Shown here: in pieces, positions 33,888 to 47,416 of the stretch | Layout: every line of letters begins with the position of its first letter | How positions within the stretch are numbered: position 1 is the first letter of the stretch | Source of the DNA: Bryoerythrophyllum caledonicum | Taxonomy: Eukaryota; Streptophyta; Bryopsida; Pottiales; Pottiaceae | Assembly: GCA_963971425.1 (NCBI GenBank) | Contig: OZ020525.1 | Location: 16,188,187-16,252,186, forward strand | Direction of reading: 5' to 3' | DNA: 64,000 nt | Made by a program: the position numbers and the translations under genes | The notes under the pieces: generated by a model | Databases searched by the model: none | What the model was told of the DNA's origin: nothing | The model's input: only the letters and a program-made list of their open reading frames with translations

Positions 33888-36020
33888 TCACTGTCGTTGA
33901 GCTGGGAAAGGTCCGGGGGCGCCGTTCCATCCCTGCACGCATCGGAGAAGAGGGCGGATGAGCTTGCCCTCGGACATGGCCTCGAACACCTTCTGGATCT
34001 CGGTTCCGGGCGACACGGTCCGCAGCCCAGACAGGAGCTGCGTCCCGAGCTCGCCCCGCACGAATTCATACAATGGATACGTTCTGCAGCTGTGGATCCT
34101 GTTGGCGACGGAAGACAATCCCTTGTTGTCGTACGCTTCCCGGACGATCGGCACCACGATGCGCAGCCGCTCCTGCACCTCAGCTTCGAAGGCGGGGATC
34201 TGGGCGAACACAGAGCTGGAGGCGTCCTTGTTGACTAGCTTGAGCGCGTGGGAGATGAGCGCCGCGCGCAGCTTCTCCATCAAGGGGTAGGATTCGCTGG
34301 CGGCGTCGTCGATGTAGGAGAAGACGGGCTGGCGCTCGACGACGAGCAGGAGGTCCTTCTCGCAGAAGCGCGACGGGAGGAGCGTGCCGTCCTTGCTCAT
34401 GAACAGCGTCTTCTTGGCTGCTTGCGAGACGACCTGCTTCACGGCCGCCTGCATGGTTTCCTCCACATGGCGGAGGTCGATGGCCTGGCAGAGCGCCACC
34501 AGGAACGACGAGCTCATGAGCTTGAGAATCTCCACGGCCTCCTCGGTTTTGCGCGCGGACACGAGCCCCAGGGAGTTCACGTCCTGGTTGTGCTGCTCGG
34601 CGCTCTGGACGTGCGTGGTGACCGGGTTGGCGAGGTAGTTGAGCTCGGAGAGATACGACGCCATCGCGATCTCGGCGCCCTTCATGCCGTAGTCGAGGCT
34701 GGGGTTGGGGCCCCCGGAGAGGTTGGAGGGCAAGCCGTTGTTGTAGTAGTCGTTCACGAGCTCGCTGAACTGCGCAAACATGAGCTTGCCGATGGCCGCC
34801 ACGGCGAGCCGCAGGTTGTCCATGGAGACCCCGATGGATGTCCCTTGGAAGTTGCCGCCGTGGAGCGCAATGCCTCGCGCGGCGTCGATGATGGGGTTGT
34901 CGTTCACGGAGTTGATCTCGCGCTCGATGGCGTGGGTGGCAGCGCGCACCACTTCGACCTGCGGCCCGAGCCACTGCGGGGACGTGCGCAGCGCGTACCG
35001 GTCCTGCTTCGGCTTCTTCAAAGGATCGGTCTCGTTCACCTTGGCGGCGGCCTTCATGAAATCGCTCCCATCCAAGAGCCACTCCATCACGGCCGCGGCC
35101 TCCATCTGCCCGGGGTGATGCTTCAGCTTGTGCGTCAACGGATCAGCGAACTCCGGCTTCCCCTGCATCACCTCGCAGAAGAGCGCGGACAGAACCTCGG
35201 CGAGGAGCGCGAGCAGATTCGCGTCGAAGCAGACGGTGGACGCCAGCGCAGACCCCACCGCGGTGCCGTTCACGAGCGCCAGCCCTTCCTTGGGCTGCAG
35301 CTCGAACGGCTTCTCGACGCCGGCGATGCGCAAGCCCTCCAGGGCGGACACCTCACGTCCGTCCTCCGTGATGGCGACGGAGTTCGGGCGCGCGGTGAGC
35401 AGCCCGGCGATGTACGACAAGGGCACCAAGTCGCCGGACGCCGTCACGGTCCCGCGCAGCGGCAGCTTGGGCGTGACGTGCGCGTTCAGGAGCTTCTCCA
35501 TGGCCGCGAGAATCTCCCACCGGATGCCCGAGTAGCCCTGCATCAGCGTGTTGGTGCGCACCAGCATTGCGGCGCGGGCGGTCTCGGCCGGCAGCGAGTG
35601 GCCCTTCACGAGCACGCCCGCGTTCAGGAAGCGGATGAGCTCGCGCTGGAGCTCCACGCCCTGCTGCGTGCGGCGGTGCGAGGTGGCGCCGAACCCCGTG
35701 GTGACGCCGTAGATGTCCCCGCCGCTCATGATCTTGCTGAGCACCCAGTTGGACGACTCGTCCACCCTCGCCTTCGCATTGGCCGCGTCCAGCACGACCT
35801 GGACCTCCGGCCTGCGCGCTATGGCGGTCACTTGGCCCACGGTCAGGTTCACGCCCTCGATCGCGACCTCGTCGGAGTCGAAGTATGTCGCCACCATGCG
35901 CTTGATCTCGTCCAAATGGTTGCCTTCCATGGCCGCCGCTGTCTTGGCCCAGTTGAGGGGATCCGCGCCGACTGATCCATTGCAGAAAGCCGCCTCATCG
36001 AGCTTCATCTGTGGAGCCAT
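33888..36020 (-). CDS. PAL: Phenylalanine ammonia-lyase, copy B
   Basis: A complete, intronless 710-residue PAL. It releases ammonia from L-Phe to give trans-cinnamate for lignin-like polymers, flavonoids and other phenolics, and acts as a cytosolic homotetramer. The MIO triad Ala-Ser-Gly is at 194-196 (GTVTASGDL), the loop Tyr at ~104, the substrate-selecting Phe-Leu at 131-132, NDNP at 373-376, and the C-terminal helical domain is complete. Length fits the plant family. Residues differing from copy C are few: Gln4 for Ser, Ala68 for Gly, Ser395 for Pro, and Ile for Val near 496 (AIDLRHVEE). A 575-codon open frame on the opposite strand is a by-product of high GC. Confidence 0.97.
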   Translation of the reverse strand: MAPQMKLDEAAFCNGSVGADPLNWAKTAAAMEGNHLDEIKRMVATYFDSDEVAIEGVNLTVGQVTAIARRPEVQVVLDAANAKARVDESSNWVLSKIMSGGDIYGVTTGFGATSHRRTQQGVELQRELIRFLNAGVLVKGHSLPAETARAAMLVRTNTLMQGYSGIRWEILAAMEKLLNAHVTPKLPLRGTVTASGDLVPLSYIAGLLTARPNSVAITEDGREVSALEGLRIAGVEKPFELQPKEGLALVNGTAVGSALASTVCFDANLLALLAEVLSALFCEVMQGKPEFADPLTHKLKHHPGQMEAAAVMEWLLDGSDFMKAAAKVNETDPLKKPKQDRYALRTSPQWLGPQVEVVRAATHAIEREINSVNDNPIIDAARGIALHGGNFQGTSIGVSMDNLRLAVAAIGKLMFAQFSELVNDYYNNGLPSNLSGGPNPSLDYGMKGAEIAMASYLSELNYLANPVTTHVQSAEQHNQDVNSLGLVSARKTEEAVEILKLMSSSFLVALCQAIDLRHVEETMQAAVKQVVSQAAKKTLFMSKDGTLLPSRFCEKDLLLVVERQPVFSYIDDAASESYPLMEKLRAALISHALKLVNKDASSSVFAQIPAFEAEVQERLRIVVPIVREAYDNKGLSSVANRIHSCRTYPLYEFVRGELGTQLLSGLRTVSPGTEIQKVFEAMSEGKLIRPLLRCVQGWNGAPGPFPAQRQ

Positions 36021-36300
36021 AGAGCTCAGTGTGCTGCACGTTGTCCAATTAGAAACCTCTCAGCCTGTGATGTCCCAGAATGCTGAATATTTATTTCTGG
36101 CTGAAGAGTTGATCTTAGAAATCTCTACAGAAACGAACGATTGAAGCACCTCGACTGAGATCGATGAGGAGCTGGAATGTGAGACCAAGGACATATATGA
36201 GAATGAATGATCGAAGCGCCTCGACTGAGATGAGGAGTTGGAGTGTGAAGCCCAGGATTTACATGAGAATGGACTCGGAGAGAAACGACGTGACTTTGAA
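36021..36300 (-). promoter_or_regulatory. PAL copy B promoter with duplicated core unit
   Basis: Same layout as at PAL A. Two copies of the ~65-bp CTCGACTGAGAT unit occur at about 36137-36210 and 36210-36275, each followed by a TATA-like motif on the minus strand (36192-36201 and about 36258-36266). Confidence 0.45.
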
Positions 36301-38549
36301 TTCCACGGCGACTGTGGGGTCAATGGGGCTTGCATGAGGACGTCCGCGTTTCCTTTCATAATCTCGGGGCACACTTTTTGACCTCTCACTGAGAAAGTTC
36401 AGAAAAAGGGGGGCCGTCAACGTGGTGACGTTCGTAAAATTGTAGTAAACAGTTGAGGGCTTGAACCGCCAGTTCGTTGTTGGATGAGTTATTGACCTGG
36501 AGTCGTCTTCGGGTCTTCATTATGGGAGCCCAGTTCAAAATACAGGGTGACCTTTTCCGAGCTCGACTTTCAGATTCTCTCACTGTTCATGGTATTGGGG
36601 TGAAGAATGATTTGTGGTTTCCTTTCCTCGGCGCTGTTCATGGACGCGCTCTGCCGCGACGACAAATCACGGAGCTGGCTGAGAGAATATTCGCCTGACC
36701 AGGCTACCAATACAGCTCTCACCATCTCTGGAAAAGGATGAGACTCCACAGTTTCGCACCCTTTTCGTGGATCATATTCCAAGACACCGATGGTGCGTGA
36801 AGTTTTCTGGGGTGATGCACTGATGTACAAGTGTGAAGTATTCCTGGCGTTCGGCATCGCTTTGGTTTCCCTCAATGTGCTAGGTGGACGTACTGCGAGG
36901 CTGGGATGGGTGAGGGTATGCTCCAGGTGAGGATCTGGGAGTCTGGTTGTGAGTTTGATTTGGAGTCTGATGGAAAGAGTATACAATTCTAGTGAACATC
37001 GGAAGTAGTTTCGGTGGTCCTTCAATAGTAAACTCCATTTAGTATATTTTGCAACTCAATACCAAACTCTCGGTGTTTACCGCCTAACTCCTACCCTTGA
37101 GTGATACCTCTAGTGTTTGTCCTTCGTGGTCAACCATGGCAAGTCAAGTTTTGTCTGCTGGTGTCGTCTGGCCACGTCACCAAAACCGGTCCTCCATCCT
37201 AGAGTTTGAGTGACTTATCAGCACGTTGAGTGCACCGGAAGCCCTAGGCACAAAAACGTGATTTTCGTGAACTTTGTGAATTTCATGAAATTCGTAAAAC
37301 TACCGCCGTCACGCTGGTGGCCATTGTCATCCAATGCATCTTCTACCTCGTCTGCAAGTCGTACTAACCTCACTAGGAAATCATCGACCGGGCCGCGTTG
37401 GCGGGAAAGCTGGATGGGTACTTGGGAGATTACTTGCTGGCCCTTTAGAGTCACTCTAGATGCCGAGCTGGAAGAGGTTTGAAGCAAATAAGGAGTAGGT
37501 AAAATGGTAGTAAGGCTTGATCAGTTGTACAACTTTCCTAGTCTCCCATTCACGGAGTTTCTGACTGAAGAGGACTTACTGTGTCGTCGTTTACTGAGGA
37601 CGCCGCACAAGTCTACTCACCTCGACGTTTCCTTCCTCATCTTCATAGACTGAAACGAGGGCTTGGCGCTCCTACAGCATGATTGGCAATGTTTGGCAAG
37701 CAGACGTCGGTCGCTATGTTATTTTGTTCATGCATCGATAACTGGGTGTGTTCCAAGTTGGTAGGGGTGAGACGAGATTTGCGATCCAGGTTGATCTGTA
37801 ATGGTTTGATTGATCGCGGGATACCTGACAAGGAGACTTGACCCAGGCTCATGGTGTTAGGGCACTAGTTGTTGTTGTTGCAGCATGATAAGCTCCCGCG
37901 CGTGCTGAAAGGATGTTGTGCCTGCTCTGAATAGAAACCTCTTCCACGTGCCTTCTCCACCATTGTCGCGAACCTGGACAGATCCTCCAAGAGGCACTCA
38001 ACTACTGCAACTTTTGACAACTTTTGACAGAGGGAAAGTGATAGAGAGTTCGAATGCACGTCGATAGTGGTAAAGGAGCCTGCATAATTCTTCAACATGT
38101 CTTGGAAGCCATCCACCAAAGATCTGAAATGACAAATCTATGAAAATACATGTCATATTAGCTCAAGTGATGTTTCGAAGGACAACCATTTCAAGCGCAA
38201 CAGCGTTGAACTAACCTCCCTAAAATGCAACAAATCCAGATGCCACAACAACTGGTAAAGAGAAGGCACACTGCTCCTGTTCTCTCTTCAACATAGTATG
38301 TGGCATGGTATTCATTGCATTTTTGTGTATTTTATGTGCTTTGCATTGTATTCCTAGCTTTTCCATGAGTTCTATACCTCCAAATCATGATCTAGATTTA
38401 GTAGAGCGTTCTTGTAATGTGTGCGCAACTATGAACTTCAAATTTCACAACCTAGCTAGTTCCTTATGGATTCCATGCAAATTGAGATTTAACACATCTA
38501 GAGTCCACATTTGCGTCTTGTGGGCTCCAAAGGGTTAAAAACGCAATAT
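36301..38549. repeat. PAL upstream segment, copy B
   Basis: Duplicate of 1430-3690. It ends at AACGCAATAT, after which sequence differs from copy A. A copy-specific difference near 37370-37460 suggests local rearrangement. No gene recognised. Confidence 0.8.
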
Positions 38550-39195
38550 CCCAACACTAATTAACCATAAAACGCCAGAACCATACCATAATAAGAATTC
38601 CGGAGCGTGCACCTATTCACTCGTCGTATGAAAAAAGCAAAGTAGTCAACTCAAAGACGGTGCCAACCCTAAAATGATTAGACTTGATCAGAGAAATCGA
38701 ACCCGCAGGCAGCAATGGTGAGAAGCACCTGCAAGTGGGGATGAGATGCGGTTCCATTGCGCCAGGAATGCGAGAATCAAGTGCGATGGCAAGGATGGGA
38801 ACAAGGAGAGTGAGGATGATCGCGAACTGCCGGAGAAAGCGGAGGCCGGGTCTGGTGCGGGTGACGACGACGAGGAGCGCGGGTGAACGCCGGAAACAGT
38901 CGCAGCTCTGCAACCGGAGATGGCCATGTGTCGGGAATCGGTAAGATATGGTGTCTGACTGTTTCAAAGGCACGTTACAGTGCGACTTCTCCGTCAGGTA
39001 TGCAGCGACTTCAAGAAATGAGTCTATGAGGGTATTTGATTTAGAAAAGTAACAATGTAGAGAGTATGAAGAATCAAAGCAATAAATTTTGAACATGAAA
39101 CTTTGAGAGCATGAAGTAACCGACAACCTCAAGAAAATTGAAAAAAATTTGCCACTAGATAAAAAAAATACATTTAAAAAAATAAAAATAAAATT
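38550..39195. other. Unassigned region with possible membrane-protein exon
   Basis: The minus strand around 38690-38930 is open in two frames. One reads a hydrophobic stretch (FAIILTLLVPILAIALDS) after an Arg-rich segment. This could be an exon of an unrecognised gene, but start, end and splice sites are not clear. Confidence 0.25.
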
Positions 39196-39230
39196 TAGAC
39201 TCATTTATTGAGGCGTTATATACAGAGTGG

Positions 39231-40255
39231 TCAAAATCTTGTCCACTTTCCACGAGCAGCCAAAACAGCTGCAATTCGATCTGGCATGCTAGCATACAAT
39301 CTCTCACATTGCTCTGTAGTGATCGTCTTATAATTCTCCTCTACACGCTCCCATAATTGCAAAAGACCTTCAGGAGGAGTTGGATAGGAATTCAAACGAT
39401 GTTTGAGGATTGCCCAAACATGTTCTATGGGATTTAGGTATGGGGATTGAGCTGGCCACTCTAAAATAGAGAATGGTTGCTCTAATAACCATTTCTGAAG
39501 AATCTTTGCTTTATATATGGGAGCATTATCATGCTGGAAAATGACGTTATCGAGGTTCAAGTATCCTAATCTCTCTAAACTCAAGTACAAATCTCCATGC
39601 AAGATTGAAATATAGTCCTTTGCATTTAAACGCCATACACCTTTTGTAAATCACCTAGACCTCTTGCTGTCATACAACTCCATAGCATCAAAGACCCTCC
39701 ACCATGCTTCACCGTTTGCTTCACCGCACAATCAGGCAAGCTTTTTTTGTCATTAATCCAACACCAAGTCCTCCTATCTGAATTGAAACGATTTATCTTC
39801 GTTTCATCACTAAATACAACTCTCTTCCAATCCTCTATTATCCACTCTTTATGAATTCTTGCAAATTGTAGCCTCTCTCGTACATTTTTCTGTGACAAAC
39901 AAGGCTTAGGAATCTTCTCACAAGCACTCAATCCAGCATCTCTCAAAGCAGACCGCAAAGTGTTATCACAAAAACCCACTTCTCTACCCTCTCTCAACAC
40001 TTTTGCTGCTTGTACTGCCATTTCTAACCCTCCAATTGTGACCAAACACACTGCACGTCGTCTCTCTGAAGTGGTAAGAATCTTTGGAGCACCTCGTTTT
40101 GGCAATTCTAAGTTACTACAATGTTTCTTCCTCACTCTATTCACCGTACTTTGTGAGAAACCCAAAGACTTTGCAACCACTCTTGTACTCTAACCTTTCA
40201 TCAAAAGAGCAACAATATCTCTCACTTTGTCTCCTGAAATTGGCTTCATCATACC
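39231..40255 (-). pseudogene. Second Tc1-type transposase pseudogene
   Basis: Reading leftward: a helix-turn-helix region (SLGFSQSTVNRVRKKH), FSDETKINRFNSD with the first catalytic Asp, QHDNAPIY with the second, and SPYLNPIEHVW with the third. The catalytic residues are present, but there is a stop near 40193 (K-G-stop-S-T) and a frameshift near 39605-39640. The sequence is only distantly like the 6402-19867 pseudogene, so it is a separate Tc1 lineage. A CAGAGTGGTCAAAA motif at about 39221-39236 may be one end. The other end was not found. Confidence 0.8.
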
Positions 40256-41271
40256 AATCTTAATTCCTATTCTCCACAATATGTTCTACAAGAAGGAAGA
40301 GAAGAGAAATCACAAAAAATTTCATCAAAAAACACAAGTTTCTATCTGTTCTACACTCATCTGAAGTTGTTCCAGAAGCCACCTCAAAAAATGAGTCTAT
40401 GAGGGTACATGCACATTTGTGATCATAACTCACGATGTAGATATTATTTAGGCAAAGCGCCATGTGGTATGTGTTAAGAGTGCATTAGGCAACAGTAGAA
40501 TTATTTTTAAGGCTTCAGCCGCCTTAAGGTTTATGAGCAGGCCCTCATTAATGCTCCCTGACAGGGGCATTGACTCATTTGTTGAGGTCGCTGTAGGTGT
40601 GCGCGCTTGCGGTCTCTGAGAGCTCACTCGCTGGAGAGGGTTTGTGGTGTCGTAGTTGAGAGCTTGAGTGTTTGGAGCGAGGGGTGAGGTTGGGTGTTTT
40701 GTGCGGAGTGAGACGAGGATTCTTGTGACGGGTTTCGGTGGAGCTCTCTTTCGTGCTCTCTTTTTGTCGCTCGGGTTTCTCCATTGCTGTGTGTGGGCGA
40801 GGCGCTGTCTTGATTTGTAGATTCGTAGCCATCGTGTGTCTCCAGCTTGTTGTGGAAGGGACACTGTTCTTGCACCTACCTTTCGTACTTATCCATCTTG
40901 TCGCGGTCATCTTGCTTCCCAGTTGTGGACTTTGGCTGGCTGGCTGTGGGTAGAAGTATATTTGCCACCGGATAGTGAGTTTTGAGGAGGAGTTGATGTG
41001 TGCTGCGCCTTCTGATAGCGAGATCTGGGACTTACGGTGGCCTTGGTGAGGAGAGTGTTTTTGAGATCTCGGCGATGGGGCAGTGTTGGCACAAGGCTCG
41101 GGCGGAGGGGAGCTTGGAAGCTTGGAGGGTACAACGTCTCTCGAGAGCTTGACTTTGTCCGCCATAGCAGAAGGACCTCAACGTTGTGGTGGTGAGGGTG
41201 CACCTCGTTTTGCGGCGTGGTCTTCCAACCCTGCACAGTCTTCGGAGTACTTCTCGGCTCGCATCTAAGAG
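40256..41271. other. Region upstream of the kinase pseudogene
   Basis: No feature is certain. The motif AATGAGTCTATGAGGGTA occurs at 40388-40405 and 39015-39032, on either side of the Tc1 wreck. 40980-41268 is more GC-rich and could contain 5' exon sequence of the kinase. Confidence 0.3.
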
Positions 41272-42128
41272 ATGATTGAGAGGAGGGGTGAGTATGTGAC
41301 GGCTGTGGATTCGGAGATCAAAGCGTCGGAGGTGCATTGGAGTGAGCTGCAGGAGATGGCAGAGAGCGACAAACAGCGTTCTGCGGAGGCAAACGAGGCC
41401 TTTTTTGAGAGCCTTCGACAACAATATGATCAGGGTACTAGAAGGAATTTCTATGATTACTTGTCAAAGGATGCGTGGGAATTGGGAGAGAAGATTGTAG
41501 AGGGAGCACAAGGTGCAATCTATGGAGTGAAGGGTGATGATGTTTTGGTTGTGAAAGTGTTTGAAGCAGAGGCAGGGATTTTGAAAGCTCTGCATAAGCA
41601 ATGGCCCCCGGGGATGCTCAAGGCTATACATAATCATGAATACTTGCAAATGTTTTCTTCGTATGGGTCGTGTGCATTATTCGTTGGGGTGATGTCGGAA
41701 GATGGGAGGTTTGGATTTTTGATGGGGAAGTATTGAGGTGATTTGCGGAAGATGATTGATGGGCGAATGATGCACAATGGCAACCAAGCATTGCCCTTTG
41801 ATAAGACCATGTTTATAATCATATATGATATTGCTGTGGGAATGAAGGGGTTGCATAGGAATGGTATCATCCATCGGGACCTTAAGGCCTCCAATGTGCT
41901 CATTGAACCTAGAAGACAACATAACCAAACCAGTTCATAGGATTCATTTGATCCATTGAACGATATGTTTGATAGTTATGTTGCGGATTTTGAGTCTTCA
42001 GCTATGACTGGAACTACATTTTGGCGAGCCCCAGAGATATTGAATGCATTGAAGAATTCCTCTTTTGAGCCAGACGTGTATACTGAAAAGTCAGACGTGT
42101 ATAGTTTTGGTATGACATGCTATGAAAT

Positions 42129-42368
42129 TGTTAAGATACATTGGGTAATACGCCCATTAGTTAACTCCAGGGTTTTACTATTATGTAAGCTACCGTATCA
42201 ACCGTATCTATATTGGTTGATACTGACATTAACACTAACCTAATCTCCAGTTATGGGTTAGTGGCGGCTCCACCCCGGAGTACGGACTCCCGCCTTTACC
42301 GGCACGTGTATTCCTCTAACTATGTCTGAACCCCTCTTGGCAGGGGCCCTAGTTCATCTCCCTCAACA
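42129..42368 (+). repeat. copia 5' LTR
   Basis: 240 bp, begins TG and ends ACA. Very similar to the 3' LTR. Confidence 0.93.
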
Positions 42369-42630
42369 CGTTATCAGCACGAGCCCTCTTGCAGCTATAT
42401 ATTTTTGAACCTACTTGATATCTAACCTTCGGTAGTTAGATATGCATTTTTTTTCAATCTACGTAGTGTATGATTCACAACCACACGGTGTTGTTCAGTT
42501 ATTGCACACGCTCATTGTTCACGTCAACAGAAGTCGACAGTAGGGCACTGTTCCAGCAGAGTACTTTGTCAACACACTGTTCTCACGTAGATAGAGATGC
42601 ACATGTACACCGACAGACACGTAGAAGAGA

Positions 42631-45600
42631 ATGGACACACACGGAGAGTCTGAGAGAGTTGTCATGGCAACGCATGGGCGCGCACGAGAGTCGCGCAGAC
42701 AACCACTACTCTTTGACCCACTCGAACTCGATGGTTCGAATTTTCTTGAATGGCACAACGATGTCAAAGCCTATATGTCTGCGGAGGAGTTAGATGGAGC
42801 TCTCGATCTTGTTACCGCGATCAACATCCTTGCACCCTACCGTTGGCAGACAATACTAATTCTCCGAAGACACCTTGATCTTTCACTCAGACAGCAGTAC
42901 ATCCAGATAGATGAGCCGGCGGAGCTGTGGGGACAACTTAAGGCACGCTTCCACCATGAGGCCACGATCTTTCTCCCACAGGCTGGGAGCGATTGGATAA
43001 ATCTGTGAGTGCTAGATCATCCAGACTTTGTCCCCTTCAACGCCGAGCTCCACCGGATAACTACGCGCTTTAAGCTATGCGGCGACACGATCACCGACGC
43101 CGAACTAATTGATAAGACACTCTGAACCTTCCCTCCTGCTTGCGCTATTCTTGCACATCAATATAAGAACATGCGTTTTGAGACACACTTACAGCTAATG
43201 TCATACCTACTCCTAGGTGAGAAGCAGTAGCAGCTGCTACCAAAAAACGTTGAATCAAGACCACCATGGGAGACACACGCAACTGAAGCACGCGGATCGG
43301 GCAAGTACGAGGGCGCCGATTCACCAGGCCCGACCTCGGACAAAGCAAAGCCACGTGAAGCACACAACATTGAGGCATCTAAACGACGCCAGAAAGGGGA
43401 CAGAGGTAAGTCCTCTCCTCGTCTCCAGAAACATAATAAAAAACCTAAGTCTGATAAGTCCAGCTCATCGAACAAGAAGAGTGAAAAGGGGTCATGTCAT
43501 AAATGTGGACGTAAGGGCCACTACGCAAAGGAATGTAGGACCCCTACATATTTTGTGGAATTGTATAAAGAACTTCAAAAGTTGAAAGGCGAGAAGAGGG
43601 AAGCGCACACCCTCCATGCTCCGTCTTTCACAGAACTAGATCCGGAGAATTACATAACTGTGAATGAGCGGCAGATAACCAAGGTAAAAATCGCCTTGCT
43701 TGATAGCGCCTCAACTCACACGATTCTCTAGGACCCAAATTTCTTTGAGTTTAGAACTTAATATCAACCCTGGCAATCATGTGACATAGTCACTATTGCT
43801 GGAAGTCGAAACTTTCGGTTTCGAGAGGGCCGGGCAACGATAATATTGCCCGGAGGATTCCCCCTCAAGTGTGAACTGGCCATGTATGCCCCTAGTGCCC
43901 CCGCAGCCTGATCAGCTACAGGGATATACAGACAAATGACATCCACATCTCCACCGCGGTGGGGAAAGATGAAGAGATGTTAGAACTCAGGCAAGGGTTG
44001 AAGATCCTTGCCACCGCTCACGCGGGAGTCAACGGTCTATATGAACTCCAGATTGGGAGTAGCCACGTTTCAAAGAGAGATGATGATGAACCTGGCGGCC
44101 CCGCCCCTGCACACCAACTCACGGCAAGGGACCGCAGCCGTAGAGCCGGAGGGACGTCGTTCCTCACGGTATCACTCAAGGCAGTCCTATGGCATAGACG
44201 CCTAGGCCATCTAGGAACCACGATGTTCAGACGGATGCTGCCAACGCTCACGGGACACAACATGTGCACGAGCGAGGCGGAGAAAGTTGCCGAATGCGAT
44301 GCCTGTATTCAAGGGAAGCTGATAAGATGCCCTTCCCGATGGAAGCTGCCTTCAGAGCTCCCAGCAGCGCTCCACCGACTCCAAGGAGACGTGTGCGGCC
44401 CAATCAACCTACCATCAGGTCCGTTCCGGTACTTTCTAGTCTTGGTTGATGCCTCGGGTAGGCACGCGGAAGTATCCCTACTAACCACGAGGAACATGGT
44501 ATTCCCAAAACTGTTAGCAATGATCCTCAGATTTAGGAATCATTTTCCCGATTTCCCCATTCGTTTCTTAAGAATGGACAATGCGCAAGAGTTTAGATCT
44601 CATGCATTTGAAGACTACTGCGTAGCATCAGGGATCGAACTAACATATTCAGTTCCTTACGAGCACTCCCAGAATGGGTTAGCCAAGGCCTTTATAAAGA
44701 AAATTCAATTAGTAACAAGACCTCTACTCCTACAATCTAAACTACCTCCCACGATGTGGGGACCGGCTGTACTTCACGCAACCATGCTCCTGAGACTATG
44801 CCCTACGCTATTGAATAGCCAATCACCACTACAGCTGATGTCGGGTAGAACCCCGAATGTAGCGCACCTCCGAGCATTCGGTTGTCAAGTGTGGATCCCT
44901 GTTCCAGAACCACAACAGAAAACCATATCAGCTCATAGAAAACAGGCAATCTACCTAGGCTACGACTCCCCTAGCATCATCAGATATATATTCCAAGACT
45001 CGGATGAGATTCATAAGGCTAGATTCGAGAATTGCAGGTTTATAGAAACCAATTTTTCCTATGTAGTCAAGCTTGACCAGCCCATCGAACTAATTTTTAG
45101 AGCTCCAGAAACTCCAACCATGAACCCTGATCCAAGAACAGCTCTAGCTGAGACTGAAGTCAAGAAAATTCTAGAAATCCAAGCCCTAGCGGCCAAAATC
45201 CCAGATGGATTAAGTACAGGCCCACGGATAATTAGAAATCCCCTACCCGGGACTGGAAACCAGTTGGTTCCAACCCCAACGAAAAAGAGGAAGCCGCAGG
45301 CTCCTCCCACAACTCCAAAACCAAGTCGCACTAGACCAGCATCCCTACACACTGATTGTATGGATAGAGAGTTCACATCAGGGATCCTACCCGATGAACC
45401 AGAAACTCTAGGAGGAGCTTTGGTGGCCACATTCATCTCACAACTAGCAAGCTTGGAGCATGAACCAACCACCCTGGAGCAGGCAAAGTCCAGCCCAGAA
45501 TGGCCTCAATGGAAGGCAGCCCTCCACGCCGAATACGCGTCGCTGAGAAAGCGCGGAGTATTTGGACCCTTGATTACGAACCTCCCCATGAAACCCATCG

Positions 45601-47080
45601 GTCGCAAACTAATTTTCACTCGTAAGAGAAACGAGCACGAGGAGGTCGTTAGATTCAAAGTAAGGTTAGTCGCCCAAGGTTTCACGCAAAGACTCGGGAT
45701 TGACTTCGAACAAACCTTCTCTCCAGTAATCGACAACACCTCATTCAGGTACATTCTAAGCCTAGATGTCCACAGTCCATATGACATTGGAGACACAGCT
45801 ACTAGACGTAGTTACGGCGTACCTTTACGGGAACCTGGACGCCGATACTCATATCCGGCCGCCACCGGACTTTCTCACCGAGAGCGCACTCGCCGAACCA
45901 GGCAAGCACTCGGGATTGAAGCTACATAAGGCCTTATACGGTCTCAAGCAAGTCGGGCGTATGTGGTACCACCATCTTCGCACCTTTTTGCTTTCTCATG
46001 GCTTCACAAATCATCCAGCCCTCCCATGCGTATTTGTGCTACGCGATAGTTCGGGTTTTATCATATTAGCAGTATATGTGGATGATTTAAACCTAGTTGG
46101 AACTAAAAAGTTATGCTCTCATGTGGAGGCTATACTAACATCTACTTTTGAGATGAAACTACTCGGGAGAACTACTTTTTGTATTGGCCTACAGATTCGC
46201 CACCTCCCAGATGGAAGCATTTTGCTCCATCAAGAAGCATACGTGAAGAAGCTCCTACGCAACTTCAACATGGACCAGGCTCACCTGCTTGCGGCACCAA
46301 TGATGGGTCGCAGCAAGACAAGCAAAGATCCCTACAGGCCATGCGAGGAGAACAAAGAAGAAGTCGACCCATCACGCTACCTAACGGCTGTCGGCGCTCT
46401 GTTCTACCTTGCAACTCACACCAGGACGGACATCTCCTTCGCCACCAGCGTCTTCGCGCGCCACAGCCAGAAACCGGCCGCCAGGCACTGGAATGGAGTC
46501 AAGCATCTCCTACGCTACCTTCGAGGCACCGAAGACTTGGGCCTCCACTTCAGAAGAGAAGAACGAGCCGAAATCATTGGATACGCGGACTCTGGGTTCA
46601 AGACAAACGAACTCACGGGGGAAGTCACAAACCGGCTACATTTTCATGAAGAACGGAGCACCCATTTTGTGGAAATCCGTGAAACAAACAGTGACGGCGA
46701 CGTCAACAAACCACGCGGAGCGTTTAGCATTTCACGAGGCCACACGCGAGGTTGTATGGTTACGTACCATGCATCAAACCATCGCGGACCAATGCGGCCT
46801 GACCTTAGAGAAGAAACCAACAGTGATTTACGAAGATAATGTCGCGTGCATTGATCAAGTCACCTCCGGTTTTATCAAAGCCGACCGAATCAAACACATT
46901 AGTCCTCACATCTTTGGCTTCACACAGGATCTCACGGAGTCAGGGCAGATCGAAGTGCGAAAGATAGAATCTGCTCGAAACATAGCGGACATGCTCACCA
47001 AGGCTCTACCTACGTACAAACACCGCAAGCTAATACGCGACGCAAGCATGAGGACCATCCAGGAACTACTAGGTTCCTAG
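42631..47080 (+). pseudogene. copia gag-pol polyprotein, broken
   Basis: Gag starts near 42631 (MDTHGESERVVM) and is cut by stops near 43006, 43123 and 43230. The CCHC knuckle CHKCGRKGHYAKEC is at ~43497-43538. The protease motif LLDSASTH is at ~43698, followed by a stop near 43730. The integrase (43959 on) has the HHCC zinc region and two Asp (GDVCGP, RMDNAQ), but the expected Glu is Lys (NGLAKAF, ~44678). RT (45480-46570) shifts frame near 45765-45900, keeps YVDD at ~46075, and shifts again near 46600 into RNase H (ATSTNHAE, YEDNVACI). Several independent lesions make it non-functional. Confidence 0.9.
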
Positions 47081-47177
47081 TAGGGTTACACTCTTTTCTT
47101 TTACTCGTTTTTTTTCCTTGTCAGGGTTTTTCCTTGTAAAATTTTTTAATGAGATAACCTAAATGGTCGAGGAGGAG

Positions 47178-47416
47178 TGTTAAGATACATTGGGTAATAC
47201 GCCCATTAGTTAACTCCAGGGTTTTACTGTTAGGTAAACTACCGTATCAACCGTATCTGTACTGGTTGATACTTACATTAACACTAACCTAATCTCCAGT
47301 TATGGGTTAGTGGCGGCTCCACCTCGAAATACGGACTCCCGCCTTTACCGGCACGTGTACTCCTCTAACTATATCTGAACCCCTCTGGGCAGGGGCCCTA
47401 GTTCATTCCCTCAATA
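47178..47416 (+). repeat. copia 3' LTR
   Basis: 239 bp. Ends ATA rather than the usual CA, a point change relative to the 5' LTR (ACA). Confidence 0.93.

Larger units (their letters stand above)
42129..47416 (+). mobile_element. Ty1/copia LTR retrotransposon, complete but inactivated
   Basis: Two LTRs (42129-42368 and 47178-47416) begin TGTTAAGATACATTGGG and are flanked by the 5-bp duplication GAAAT (42124-42128, 47417-47421). A candidate primer-binding site follows the 5' LTR (GTTATCAGCACGAGCC, ~42370), and the purine tract GAGGAGGAG (47169-47177) precedes the 3' LTR. The order gag, protease, integrase, RT, RNase H is the copia order. The LTRs differ at roughly ten positions, so the insertion is not recent. 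Confidence 0.95.

Noticed and set aside
34248-35975. 575-codon open frame antisense to PAL B (also 55945-57672 and 63-1106)
   Set aside because: It is a frame shadow of GC-rich PAL coding sequence. The protein is His/Arg/Leu/Gly-rich with no domain, and it varies only where PAL varies.
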